A stretch of 64,000 nucleotides of DNA from Mycobacterium paraseoulense (GTDB lineage Bacteria > Actinomycetota > Actinomycetes > Mycobacteriales > Mycobacteriaceae). Location: the NCBI RefSeq assembly GCF_010731655.1, contig NZ_AP022619.1:5022001-5086000 (forward strand), read 5' to 3'. Made by a program: the position numbers and the translations under genes. A model generated the notes under the pieces. It did not search any database. It saw nothing but the letters and a program-made list of their open reading frames with translations, and was not told the origin of the DNA. Of this stretch, positions 54,518-62,674 are shown piece by piece. Position 1 is the stretch's first letter. Every line of letters begins with the position of its first letter.

Positions 54518-56857
54518 GTGCAGTTGAAGCATCTCACCATCGGGGAGCTGGTCGCCGGGGCCGGAGGTGATCCGTGGGAGGTCAACCGGACTCTGCAGGC
54601 GGGCCAGCCCGGACAGATCTCCGGCCTGGCCAACGCCTTTCACGGCGCCGGGCGCTCTACTGCCGAGGCCGACCATGCCTTCGAGCAAGCCCGCAAGCGA
54701 TTCGAGGCGGCCTGGAATCACCAGAACGGTGATCACCCCATCAACGACTCCGCCGAAGTGCAGCGCACCGCCCAGGCGCTGGGCGCACAGTCCGAGCAGT
54801 TGCCCAAGATCGGCGCGGATCTGGAAAACATCGCCGCCGCGTTGGCCGAGGCGCAAAAGACCGGTGCCGCAGAGATCGCCACCTTGGAAGGCCAGTTGGA
54901 GCACCTCGATCAACTGATCGACCTGGCGATGAAGGATCTGCAGGACCACCCGGACGCGGCGAGCCAGCAGGAGCTGCACACGATCATCAAGATGCTCAAA
55001 GCGGCCGCGGTCAGTGACACCAAAGATGCGCTCGACCAGCTGCACGCCACCCGCGACAACTATTCGAGTTCGCTGCGCCAGGCGCAGACCAACCTCGCCA
55101 ACGACGGATACGACCCGACGCCGCTGTTCGGCGCCGACGCCCACGAGGCCGAGACGCCCGAGCAGGCCGAGAAAGACGTCAAGGGCGCACTCGCCGGGGA
55201 CAAGGGGGCCGCCGCCCGCGTCAACGGGGTGCTCACCTCGATCACGCCCGATCAGCGGGCGGGAAAGGTGCCGTTGAGCGCCGAGCAGGCTTCGGTGCTG
55301 AGCCAGCTGCAAGCTCAAGAACACGGCATGTCGATCGACGCCCTCAACACCGCCGAACAGCGCCTCGGCGACGAGAAGGGCATGATCGGCAACTCGTGGC
55401 AGCTGATGAGCAACCCCAACCTCACGTTCCCGAAGACGCCGCTTCAGGTCGGGGCGAAGCAGGGGACCGACACGGTGAAGGGTGGGGCGGCGCAGCTGCC
55501 GGAAAGCGTTCAGCAGGCGTTGAACTCATCCGGCCTGGAATACATGCGCCAAACCAACGACATCGCCAGCATCGTCAAGGACGGCGACAAGTCCTTCCAG
55601 ACGAACACCGATCTGGATCGGGCGATGATCCGCAAGGCCGGGGCCATGATGAACACCCCGCTCTGGCAGCACGACCCGGCCAGCCAGGGCCAAAACGTCG
55701 AGCGCGATCCCGCGATGGACCCCACGGTGTCCAACGTCTTATCCGCGATGTCGCCCGATCACCAGGTCGTCCACGACACCATGACCGGCAGCGATCACGA
55801 CAAGTTCCTGCAGAACCTGACCCATCACGCCTGGAAGGACAACGGCCAGGCGGTCGGTTCGTTGTTCTCCTGGACCGGCGACGCCGCGCAGGGGCCGGAG
55901 GCCAAGATCGCCGGTGAAACCGCCCGCGCGTACGCGGATTACGTCGGCCACCACGCGTCCACCGACTTGCTGCATCTCCCGGGCAATCACACCTTGGGGC
56001 AAGTGAACCCCAACCTCGTCCAAGCGATGGCCCACGGCCTCGACCCGTACGTCAACAACATCGCCGGAACATCCAATGGACTGCCGGACTTCGGCAAACC
56101 GCTCGACAGCACCGGTGACGTCCATTCCGGCGCACTGCCTCTCGCCAAGGGCATCTTCTCGGTGATCGACAGCGACCCCACCGCGGCGCGGGACTTCAAC
56201 AAGAATGCGTACACGCAGGCGTTGCTGCACGACTCTTCGTTCGCGTTGAACCCGCATCATGACGGCTACAGCGACCAGCTCTACGACGCCGCCACGTTGC
56301 GGGGTCTCGTCGACGTCGGGACCCACAACGCCTACGAAGCGAACGAACAAAACGGTTACCACCAACAACTTTCGGAATACGACTCGAAGAAGCTGGCCTA
56401 CGAGGACAGCGTCCAGGCCGCCAGCACGGTGGGTGGCTGGGTCCCGGGGGTGGGCAAAGTCGCCGGACCCACGATTGGAATGGTCGGGCATAACCTGGAA
56501 AACGACATGCTGGGGCCAGCGCCCACGGCGCCGGGCCAAACGCCGATCCAGCCCATGGACATCGGAAACGCCGACGAACACATGCTCGATGCGATGCTCG
56601 GGGCTAACCAACACATCTCAGGATTGCCGCCCGAATATCTTGTCTACGACCATGATCACCCCAACGGCCGAATAGCGACCCTGGACGAGATGCAAGCCAA
56701 ACATCCCGATCTCACGGCAGGTCAGTACAACAATGTCCTCGGCCCCGTGTTGTCTCAGGCACTGGACCTGCCGCCGAATGAGAAGATGTCGCCGGACCAG
56801 TACATGGTCGACCGCTACAACAACGTCATCGGGGTACCGCAACCCCCTGGGAAGTGA
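54518..56857 (+). CDS. Large putative type VII secretion substrate (779 aa)
   Basis: No signal peptide and no TM helix. The N-terminal about 115 residues (TIGELVAGAGGDPWEVN, HPINDSAEVQRTAQALG) look like the helical T7SS-signal-type domain of large actinobacterial exported proteins. It is followed by a coiled-coil region (about 90-190), and from about 300 a His/Asp/Asn-rich globular part of unknown fold (HHAWKDNGQAVGSLFSW, VNPNLVQAMAHGLDPYV). No toxin motif recognised. GTG start behind GCAGGGGGG. It overlaps a lipoprotein gene by 4 nt. From memory this pair is absent between glmM and Rv3440c in M. tuberculosis. Confidence 0.75.
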   Translation: MQLKHLTIGELVAGAGGDPWEVNRTLQAGQPGQISGLANAFHGAGRSTAEADHAFEQARKRFEAAWNHQNGDHPINDSAEVQRTAQALGAQSEQLPKIGADLENIAAALAEAQKTGAAEIATLEGQLEHLDQLIDLAMKDLQDHPDAASQQELHTIIKMLKAAAVSDTKDALDQLHATRDNYSSSLRQAQTNLANDGYDPTPLFGADAHEAETPEQAEKDVKGALAGDKGAAARVNGVLTSITPDQRAGKVPLSAEQASVLSQLQAQEHGMSIDALNTAEQRLGDEKGMIGNSWQLMSNPNLTFPKTPLQVGAKQGTDTVKGGAAQLPESVQQALNSSGLEYMRQTNDIASIVKDGDKSFQTNTDLDRAMIRKAGAMMNTPLWQHDPASQGQNVERDPAMDPTVSNVLSAMSPDHQVVHDTMTGSDHDKFLQNLTHHAWKDNGQAVGSLFSWTGDAAQGPEAKIAGETARAYADYVGHHASTDLLHLPGNHTLGQVNPNLVQAMAHGLDPYVNNIAGTSNGLPDFGKPLDSTGDVHSGALPLAKGIFSVIDSDPTAARDFNKNAYTQALLHDSSFALNPHHDGYSDQLYDAATLRGLVDVGTHNAYEANEQNGYHQQLSEYDSKKLAYEDSVQAASTVGGWVPGVGKVAGPTIGMVGHNLENDMLGPAPTAPGQTPIQPMDIGNADEHMLDAMLGANQHISGLPPEYLVYDHDHPNGRIATLDEMQAKHPDLTAGQYNNVLGPVLSQALDLPPNEKMSPDQYMVDRYNNVIGVPQPPGK

Positions 56858-57690
56858 TGATGAACATCCCGCGCGGACTGCGCACTTTCACGGCGCTGTC
56901 GACCGCGACCGTCGTCCTGGTGACCGGCTGCGCCTCGGGCGGTCACCCCGGCCAGGCCGCGTCGCCCACCACCACGGCGCCGCCCGGGTGGCCGCCGACG
57001 CTGAACGATTTCAGCGTGGTGTGGAGCGCGGAGCCGGGTATCGACCTGACCACCGGGCCCGCCGTGGTGGTGCGGGCCTACACCGAGTCCTACCTGCTGG
57101 CCTCCGTCACCGGCGACGAAAAATTCCTGTACCCGGGATTTGGGCAGTCGGTAGACCCCAATAAGTCAATCGATAACCCGACCGGCAGCCGGTTCCGGTG
57201 GCCGAAGACCGACCGCAGGCCGGAAAATCCCTGGGTAGGAACCGAACAGGCCCATATCCTTTCCATCGCGACATCCGGCCGTGACGTGACGGTGGTGGCC
57301 TGTGAATATCTGTTCGGCACCGCGCAGCCACACGGTCGCGGATACACCCCGAACATCGGACAGCCGCCCCCCGATTCGGGCATCGACCCGATGCGAATCA
57401 CGATGACGGCGCCCGCCGCCACCGGCCCGCAAATGCCCGCACAACAGGGACCGGCTAAGGCCCCGTCGACGGATGTGTTCGGCGGTTGGAGGATCACCAG
57501 CCATCAGGGCGGCTACTTCGCCGAATACGGTCTCGCTTCCGAATGGCCTGGAATTGCTCAGGACACCGATGCCTGCCGTGCCAAAGCGCCCCCACACCCC
57601 GAACTCGTGCGCGGCGGTGAATATCCCCGCTCCGACTTCCCCACCCTGCCACCCTCGCCCGGCTGGCCGGCCACGAGCGCCGCATCCTGA
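56854..57690 (+). CDS. Putative lipoprotein, partner of the 779-aa protein
   Basis: 278 residues. Signal peptide with lipobox VLVTGC near residue 26, then a Thr/Pro-rich linker and a domain of unknown fold rich in Trp, Pro and Gly (FSVVWSAEPGIDLTTGPAV). Four closely spaced Met codons at the start leave the exact initiation site open. Translational overlap (GTGATG) with the large gene suggests a functional pair, for example exported protein and surface receptor or immunity protein; that is inference. Confidence 0.8.
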   Translation: MMMNIPRGLRTFTALSTATVVLVTGCASGGHPGQAASPTTTAPPGWPPTLNDFSVVWSAEPGIDLTTGPAVVVRAYTESYLLASVTGDEKFLYPGFGQSVDPNKSIDNPTGSRFRWPKTDRRPENPWVGTEQAHILSIATSGRDVTVVACEYLFGTAQPHGRGYTPNIGQPPPDSGIDPMRITMTAPAATGPQMPAQQGPAKAPSTDVFGGWRITSHQGGYFAEYGLASEWPGIAQDTDACRAKAPPHPELVRGGEYPRSDFPTLPPSPGWPATSAAS

Positions 57691-57846
57691 GGGAAAGCAA
57701 TCAAAACGCGCTAGCCCCAACGATTTCCATCGTTATGGGCGCGCCGGGGTGGCCAGCGCCCGCCCCCTGATTACGGCCGGAACCGCGGGGCGTTCCCCGG
57801 CGTCGGATTAGGCATGAGATTCGACAGGGGAATACGACCGACCGCC

Positions 57847-58143
57847 ATGGCCCGCACCGAGATCGACGTCGCGGCGACCCATCAAATCGCCGACCAGTTC
57901 CGTGCGGCCGCCGACCTCCTCGACCGCGCCCTCAGCGATCAGCTCGGCAGGCTCGCCTTCGGTGGGGCCGCCGCCGGGCGGGCGCACACCGCGCGCGGCG
58001 ACGCGCTGCGCGTCGAGTTGGACCGCCTGACGGCCGAAGTGGCGCAGTGGTCGCGCGCGTCCACCGAGATCGCCACCGCCCTGCGAGCAAGCGCCGACCG
58101 GTACGCCGACGCCGAGATGTATGCCGCGGAACGGATCGCCTGA
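57847..58143 (+). CDS. EspC-like small helical protein (Rv3440c position)
   Basis: 98 residues, all helical: EIDVAATHQIADQFRAAADLLD, LAFGGAAAGRAHTARGDALRVELDRL and TALRASADRYADAE. This is the pattern of EspC/T7SS small proteins with a helical hairpin. ATG 57847 chosen; ATG 57814 would add eleven residues and has no better ribosome site. It is followed by the Ala/Pro-rich protein, as recalled for Rv3440c-Rv3439c. A role as ESX-4 substrate is inferred. Confidence 0.8.
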   Translation: MARTEIDVAATHQIADQFRAAADLLDRALSDQLGRLAFGGAAAGRAHTARGDALRVELDRLTAEVAQWSRASTEIATALRASADRYADAEMYAAERIA

Positions 58144-58145
58144 CG

Positions 58146-59501
58146 GTGGCCGAGCGGTTGGATGTCGCCGGGCGCCTCGCCGAGGGTCTGCCCGCCGTCG
58201 AGCACACCCAGAGCTACGTGCAGGCCTGCCATGCCGTGGGCTACCAACATCCTGACCTGACGGCGCACCCCGCGCAGGCCCGCGATTGGTACGGCACCGA
58301 AGACGGCCTCGACCTGCGCGCCCTCGACCGTGACTGCGCGGAGCTGCGGGCGGCCGGCGAGGCGATCACCGAAGCGCTGCGGATGCAGCGCGCGCAGGGG
58401 GCCGAGCTGGCCGCCGCATGGACCGGGCCGGCCGCCGACGCCGCGGTGCGGTTTCTGGAACGCCACTGCGACGCCGCCGGCGCGGTGGCGACCGAACTGC
58501 GCGCGGCGGCGCAACGGTGCGAATCCCTGCGCGACAACCTGTGGTACTTGGTCGACGCGAAGGTCGCGACCACCATCGCCATCGACGACGGCAGCCAGGC
58601 GCAGCGGCCGGCCTGGCTGGCCGCCGCGGCGGTGGTCAGGACCGGCGTGGGGGACCGGCACGCCGCCGAAGAGGTGATACGCGAGCAGGTAGTGCCCTAC
58701 GTGGACAACGAGATCCGCAACGACTGGCTGACGACCATGCGGTCGACCCGCGACGGTGTCAGGACCTCCTACGACATGGTCACCGACCGGATGGCCACCG
58801 CGCCGACCGCACGCTTCGAAGCTCCGGGTGATCTCGGGCCCGGCTACCAACCGCTGCGGGCGGCCCCGCCCAGCACCCCGCCCGTGGCGGTCACCCCCGC
58901 GGCGGCCATGACCGCGAGCCCGCCGTCGGATCCCGCGCCGACCGCGACCACACTCGCGCCGGCTCCCGTTCCCGCTGCGCCGCAACCGGATTGGGGAACC
59001 GCGCTCAGTGACGCCGGCATGCCGGCGGGCGATCTGGGCGGTGGACTCGGTGGCGCTGGCCTCGGCGGCGGTGGCGCGGGTCTGCTCGGGCTGGCGGGCA
59101 GGATCATCGACGCGGTCGGTGGGCTGCTCGGCTCGGGTGACGAGTCGGGGGCCGCCGATCCCTTCGGCGAGCACGACGCCTTCGACGAGGACCCCTTCAC
59201 GCCCGACGACACGGACCACGACGAGCCGGCGGGCACCGACCACACCGAAGACGCCGAGGACACCGAAGGGGGGACGACCGACGCGGCGGCTCAGCCGCTC
59301 GACGCACCCGCGCCGGTCGGCGAGCCGGCGCCCGTCGGCGCGCCGAAGCCCGGGGACCCGCCGCCACCAACCGTCGACGCGCCGGTCAACGGGCCGCCAC
59401 CGATCGGCCCACCCACCGCAGGCGCGCCGGTGCCGCCGGTCACCGACGGAAAGACGCCCTGTGAGATCGCCGCGGACCAGCTCCCGCAAGCCGGGCGGTG
59501 A
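58146..59501 (+). CDS. Ala/Pro-rich protein with N-terminal ESX-like helical domain (Rv3439c position)
   Basis: 451 residues. Residues 1-190 are helical with a W-T-G turn (AELAAAWTGPAADAAVRFLERH), like the long partner of EspC-type proteins. Residues from about 250 are a low-complexity Pro/Ala region with a Gly-rich segment (GGGLGGAGLGGGGAGLLG), an acidic stretch (DTDHDEPAGTDHTEDAEDTE) and a Pro-rich end. GTG 58146 starts 2 nt after the small gene. Likely exported or wall-associated; no enzyme motif. Confidence 0.82.
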   Translation: MAERLDVAGRLAEGLPAVEHTQSYVQACHAVGYQHPDLTAHPAQARDWYGTEDGLDLRALDRDCAELRAAGEAITEALRMQRAQGAELAAAWTGPAADAAVRFLERHCDAAGAVATELRAAAQRCESLRDNLWYLVDAKVATTIAIDDGSQAQRPAWLAAAAVVRTGVGDRHAAEEVIREQVVPYVDNEIRNDWLTTMRSTRDGVRTSYDMVTDRMATAPTARFEAPGDLGPGYQPLRAAPPSTPPVAVTPAAAMTASPPSDPAPTATTLAPAPVPAAPQPDWGTALSDAGMPAGDLGGGLGGAGLGGGGAGLLGLAGRIIDAVGGLLGSGDESGAADPFGEHDAFDEDPFTPDDTDHDEPAGTDHTEDAEDTEGGTTDAAAQPLDAPAPVGEPAPVGAPKPGDPPPPTVDAPVNGPPPIGPPTAGAPVPPVTDGKTPCEIAADQLPQAGR

Positions 59502-59505
59502 CGGC

Positions 59506-60558
59506 TCAGGCCGGGCGCAGCTGCAGGACCTCCTCGACGAAGCGCACGGATTCGGCGCGGTCGGTGGCCAGCGGGCTGAGCAACATCGTCGTCACGCCGG
59601 CCTCGGCGAAGGCGGCCAGGCGTTCGGCGACGTAGCCGCGCGGGCCGACCAGCGACATGCCGCGCACCAGCTCGTCGGGCACCGCGTCGATCGCCTCGCG
59701 CTTGCGGCCCGACAGGTAGAGCTCCTGGATGCGATCGGCGACCTCGCCGAACCCGTACCGGGTCGCCAGGGCGTGGTAGAAGTTGCGGCCCTTGGCGCCC
59801 ATCCCGCCCAGATAGAGGCCCAGCTGCGGCTTGACCCACGCTAGCCGCTCGTCGACGTCATCGCCGATCGCCACCGACGCGTGCACCATGACGTCCAGCG
59901 GCCCCAGCGCCGGATCCCGCTTGGCCGCACCGGCCGCCAGCGCGTCGCCCCACACCGACGCGGCCTGGTCCGGAAGGTAGAAGACGGGCTGCCAGCCTTC
60001 GGCGATCTCGGCGGTCAGCTCGACGTTCTTGGGGCCCAGCGCGGCGATCGTAATCGGAATGCGTTCGCGCACGGGGTGATTGATGAGCTGCAGGCTCTTG
60101 CCCAGACCCGTTCCGCGGTCGGGGGGCAACGGGATCTGGTAGTGCTTGCCGTGGTGCTGCAGGCGTTCCCGGCGCCACACCTTGCGGCAGATCTCCACGA
60201 TCTCGCGGGTGCGGCCCAGCGGGGCGTCGAACTCGACGCCGTGGAAGCCCTCGATCACCTGCGGCCCGGACGTGCCGATCCCCAGCCGGAAGCGCCCGTC
60301 GGACACGAAGTCCAGGCCAGCGGCCGTCATCGCCAGTAGCGAGGGGGTGCGGATGTAAATGGGGAACACCCCCGACGCCAGCTCGACGGTGCTCGTCTTG
60401 GCGGCCAAATACCCCAGCTGGCTCACGGCGTCGAAGGCGTACGCCTCGGCCACCACCGCGATGTCGATCCCGGCCTTCTCGAGCACCACCACGCGGTCCA
60501 CGGCCTGGTGAAAGCCGCCCGAATAGTCCAGAGCGATCCCGATTCGCATCAACGACAC
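59506..60558 (-). CDS. LLM-class F420-dependent oxidoreductase
   Basis: 350 residues, luciferase-like TIM barrel: MRIGIALDYSGGFHQAVDRV, GVFPIYIRTPSLLAMTAAGLD, FRLGIGTSGPQVIEGFHG and ITIAALGPKNVELTAEIAEG. This resembles the Mer/Rv3520c-type F420 enzymes rather than the two paralogues at 30-32 kb. Substrate unknown. ATG 60549 is an alternative start three codons inside. Convergent with the Ala/Pro-rich gene (4 nt apart). Confidence 0.88.
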   Translation of the reverse strand: MSLMRIGIALDYSGGFHQAVDRVVVLEKAGIDIAVVAEAYAFDAVSQLGYLAAKTSTVELASGVFPIYIRTPSLLAMTAAGLDFVSDGRFRLGIGTSGPQVIEGFHGVEFDAPLGRTREIVEICRKVWRRERLQHHGKHYQIPLPPDRGTGLGKSLQLINHPVRERIPITIAALGPKNVELTAEIAEGWQPVFYLPDQAASVWGDALAAGAAKRDPALGPLDVMVHASVAIGDDVDERLAWVKPQLGLYLGGMGAKGRNFYHALATRYGFGEVADRIQELYLSGRKREAIDAVPDELVRGMSLVGPRGYVAERLAAFAEAGVTTMLLSPLATDRAESVRFVEEVLQLRPA

Positions 60559-60600
60559 ATACCACGACCGCGCCCGCGGCCCGCGGGGGCGGGCAAGGCA

Positions 60601-60951
60601 TCAGCCCGCCGAGGTGCCCGTCCAGTACTCCGCGAACCGTCGGCCGTCAGCGGACAGGCGCAGGATGTCGTTGCCGGTGAAGGAGGCCGGGCCGTCCGGC
60701 CCGCGGCCCGTGCCGACCCAGCGGCCCGCCACCAGGTCGCCCTCGGAGAACGGGCCGAGTTCGATGGCGAAGGTCAAGTCGGCCACCATGTTTCGGGCTT
60801 CCTCGACGATCCGCGCCAGCTCCTCGGGGCCGTGGACATCGCGGCCGGGCCAGTGACCCACGAAGTCGTCGGTCACGATCTCGGACGCGACGGGCCGGCC
60901 GGCCCACAGCTCGGTGATCCAGCGTTCGTACAGCGCTTGCACGGTCGACAC
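60601..60951 (-). CDS. SnoaL/NTF2-like small protein
   Basis: 116 residues. Helix-then-sheet cone pattern of the SnoaL-like ester cyclase/NTF2 group: VQALYERWITELWAG, ASEIVTDDFVGHWPG, FAIELGPFSEGDLVAGRWVGTG and FTGNDILRLSADGRRFAEYW. Many such proteins are small-molecule isomerases or binding proteins; none of these roles can be fixed here. 42 nt upstream of the F420 oxidoreductase on the same strand, so possibly cotranscribed. Confidence 0.8.
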   Translation of the reverse strand: MSTVQALYERWITELWAGRPVASEIVTDDFVGHWPGRDVHGPEELARIVEEARNMVADLTFAIELGPFSEGDLVAGRWVGTGRGPDGPASFTGNDILRLSADGRRFAEYWTGTSAG

Positions 60952-60976
60952 AGTGGGCGATTACCCCGTCACCGCC

Positions 60977-61816
60977 TCACTTCAACAGCGCGACGATCTT
61001 CTCTTCCAAGGCGACCGGCTTCGCCTCGGGATCCAGTGGGTCCGTCTGGGGCAGGGCGACGTCGGGATCGGCGAAGTCGCGGTAGGTCTTGTCGCCGCCC
61101 AGCGCGAAGAGCAGGTAACCGGTCAGCAGCGCGCGCACCTTGCGCTGCGTGCGCCGGTGTGGGCTGGCCAGGCCGAACACCTTCGTCAACCGCCGGCCCT
61201 CCACCAGGCCGCCGGGCTGGGCCTTACTGACGATGCGCAGCGTGGCCGCGTCCCACGCCCGCGACAGCGACAGCGCGTTGGAGTTCAGCGACTTGGCATC
61301 CCCCGGCGCGGTCAGGATCAACCCCGGCAGCTTCAGCGTCGTCGCGGGGGCCTCGGCCGGGGGGCTGGTGACGGTGGGGAACAACGCCGCCGCCGCCGCC
61401 AGCTTGTTCGGCATGCCGGCCGCGGCGAACACGGCGGCCGAGCCGCCGAAACCGTGCCCGACCACGCCGAGCTTGGCCGGATTCACGCTGATCTTGCCCG
61501 GCCCGAGTCGCACACCAGACACGATGTCCAGCGCGGTGCCGAGGTCGAAGGCGAAGTTCAGGACGGAAGGGGCCAGGCCGCGTTCGGTGTCGGGAGCGCC
61601 CGCCACGACGCCCCAGGACGCCAGGTGTTCGAGCAGACCCGAATAGCGGCCGGCCTTGGTGAGCCAGTCGTGACCGAACGCGACGCCGGGCAGACCCAGC
61701 CCCGCCTCCGGGGTGTACACCACCCCGGGTAATCCGGCGAAGGCGAGGTCACCACGCAAAACCCGATGCGGACCACGGCGGCTGAGTGCTGCGAACAGCT
61801 TGCGGGTGCGGGCCAC
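60977..61816 (-). CDS. Alpha/beta-hydrolase-fold protein with degenerate nucleophile (Rv3438-like)
   Basis: 279 residues, dienelactone/PAF-acetylhydrolase-like fold: oxyanion region VAFGHDWL, and the nucleophile elbow G120-H-G-F-G124-G, where Ser of the usual GHSFGG is Gly122. Without that Ser the protein is unlikely to be a normal serine hydrolase. The rest of the fold looks intact (ASWGVVAGAPDTERG, KISVNPAKLGVVG). GTG start. Position next to glmS fits Rv3438 as remembered. Confidence 0.82.
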   Translation of the reverse strand: MARTRKLFAALSRRGPHRVLRGDLAFAGLPGVVYTPEAGLGLPGVAFGHDWLTKAGRYSGLLEHLASWGVVAGAPDTERGLAPSVLNFAFDLGTALDIVSGVRLGPGKISVNPAKLGVVGHGFGGSAAVFAAAGMPNKLAAAAALFPTVTSPPAEAPATTLKLPGLILTAPGDAKSLNSNALSLSRAWDAATLRIVSKAQPGGLVEGRRLTKVFGLASPHRRTQRKVRALLTGYLLFALGGDKTYRDFADPDVALPQTDPLDPEAKPVALEEKIVALLK

Positions 61817-61839
61817 GCGTCGACGTTAGCGCATGCCGG

Positions 61840-62061
61840 TCAGGCCATGACCTCGATCACGCCCACCCGCCAGAGCGCCGCATACATGTGGCGCAGCGGG
61901 ATGCTCAGCAGCCGGGCAGCCGTGTCCACCATCGGGTCGCCACTGGCGATCGGCTCGCGATGACGCCGCCGTGCCGCGGGCTTGGGGGCGGGCGCCGGCG
62001 CGAGCGTCAGGCCGGGCGCGGGCAGCGTGGTTACCACGTCGTCAAACAGAACGGCGGTCAT
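61840..62061 (-). CDS. Small conserved mycobacterial protein (Rv1535-like)
   Basis: 73 residues: an Ala/Pro-rich middle with a basic cluster (PAARRRHREP), then a helical end GDPMVDTAARLLSIPLRHMYAALWRVG. A strong ribosome site AAGGAGA precedes the ATG by 4 nt. It resembles a small mycobacterial family that I associate with Rv1535, but this is from memory and uncertain. Function unknown. Two TAACNGTTA palindromes lie upstream. Confidence 0.72.
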   Translation of the reverse strand: MTAVLFDDVVTTLPAPGLTLAPAPAPKPAARRRHREPIASGDPMVDTAARLLSIPLRHMYAALWRVGVIEVMA

Positions 62062-62097
62062 GATCTCTCCTTGAAGAAGGGGTGCAAAATTTCGGAT

Positions 62098-62116
62098 TAA
62101 CAGTTACTAACGGTTA
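62098..62116. promoter_or_regulatory. Tandem palindromes TAACNGTTA upstream of the small gene
   Basis: TAACAGTTA (62098-62106) and TAACGGTTA (62108-62116), each a 9-bp odd palindrome, repeated with a 10-bp period so both face the same side of the helix. They lie 37-55 nt before the ATG at 62061. Candidate binding site for a dimeric or cooperative regulator. Confidence 0.65.
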
Positions 62117-62661
62117 TCTATCCGGCGGCTTACGCACTGCTTTCCCATTAATGTCTGAGGCAAATTATTTGCAGCGCGCCAAACGCGATTTTCGGATAGC
62201 TACTCCATCATCATTGATGTGTGCATAAAGGGGGCATTCTCACGAGGATGCGATTGTGCTCTGCGCATTTACGCTGGTAAAACGGTTATTTCGCCAGGCA
62301 GTGATGATCAGGCGGGCGTCAACAAGCTGTCCTTTCTGGTGGCTTCAGCGGTTGCCGGTGGTAGCCGATTCCAGAATTCTAAGTGGGCAAATCGCTAGAG
62401 CGATGACGCAAACGAAAACGCCACAAATACATCAGGTGAAAAGCGTTTCGACCGTTTATGAAGGCGATGTAGAGAGAATGGTGATCGGGCCGACGGTGGG
62501 AAGCCGGCTGGTTTGGTCCACCACGCCGTACCGGCCCGGCGGCTCAGCGACGGCTGTGGGCGGGGCGGGAGACAGACTCCACCGCCCGGCAACCATGCCT
62601 TCGGTGCAGGTGGGCGGCCTAACCATGACCGCGGAGTGCGGGGTTGGGGGTCCACCTGCAC

Positions 62662-62667
62662 TACCCT
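62662..62667 (+). promoter_or_regulatory. -10 element for a leaderless glmS transcript
   Basis: TACCCT (TANNNT) followed by 7 nt and the ATG at 62675, with no Shine-Dalgarno sequence in between. This spacing predicts transcription starting at the start codon. No convincing -35 was found. Confidence 0.5.
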
Positions 62668-62674
62668 GGTTCGA

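Larger units (their letters stand above)
62062..62674. other. 613-nt non-coding, AT-richer intergenic region
   Basis: No supportable gene on either strand. From about 62090 to 62480 the base composition is clearly AT-richer than anywhere else in the window (runs such as TTAATGTCTGAGGCAAATTA). It contains the promoter region of the small minus-strand gene and, at the right end, the glmS promoter. An unrecognised small RNA is possible; no known RNA family core was identified. Confidence 0.8.

Noticed and set aside
54417..54527. Small 36-codon frame starting ATG CTT GTC, between glmM and the 779-aa gene
   Set aside because: No homology or ribosome-site support, and it would overlap the start of the following gene; treated as leader sequence.
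57719..57734. Hairpin AACGAT-TTCC-ATCGTT after the lipoprotein gene
   Set aside because: Only a 6-bp AT-containing stem without a T-tract; too weak to call a terminator.
62062..62674. glmS ribozyme or other riboswitch upstream of glmS
   Set aside because: No recognisable ribozyme core, and the -10 placement predicts a leaderless mRNA.
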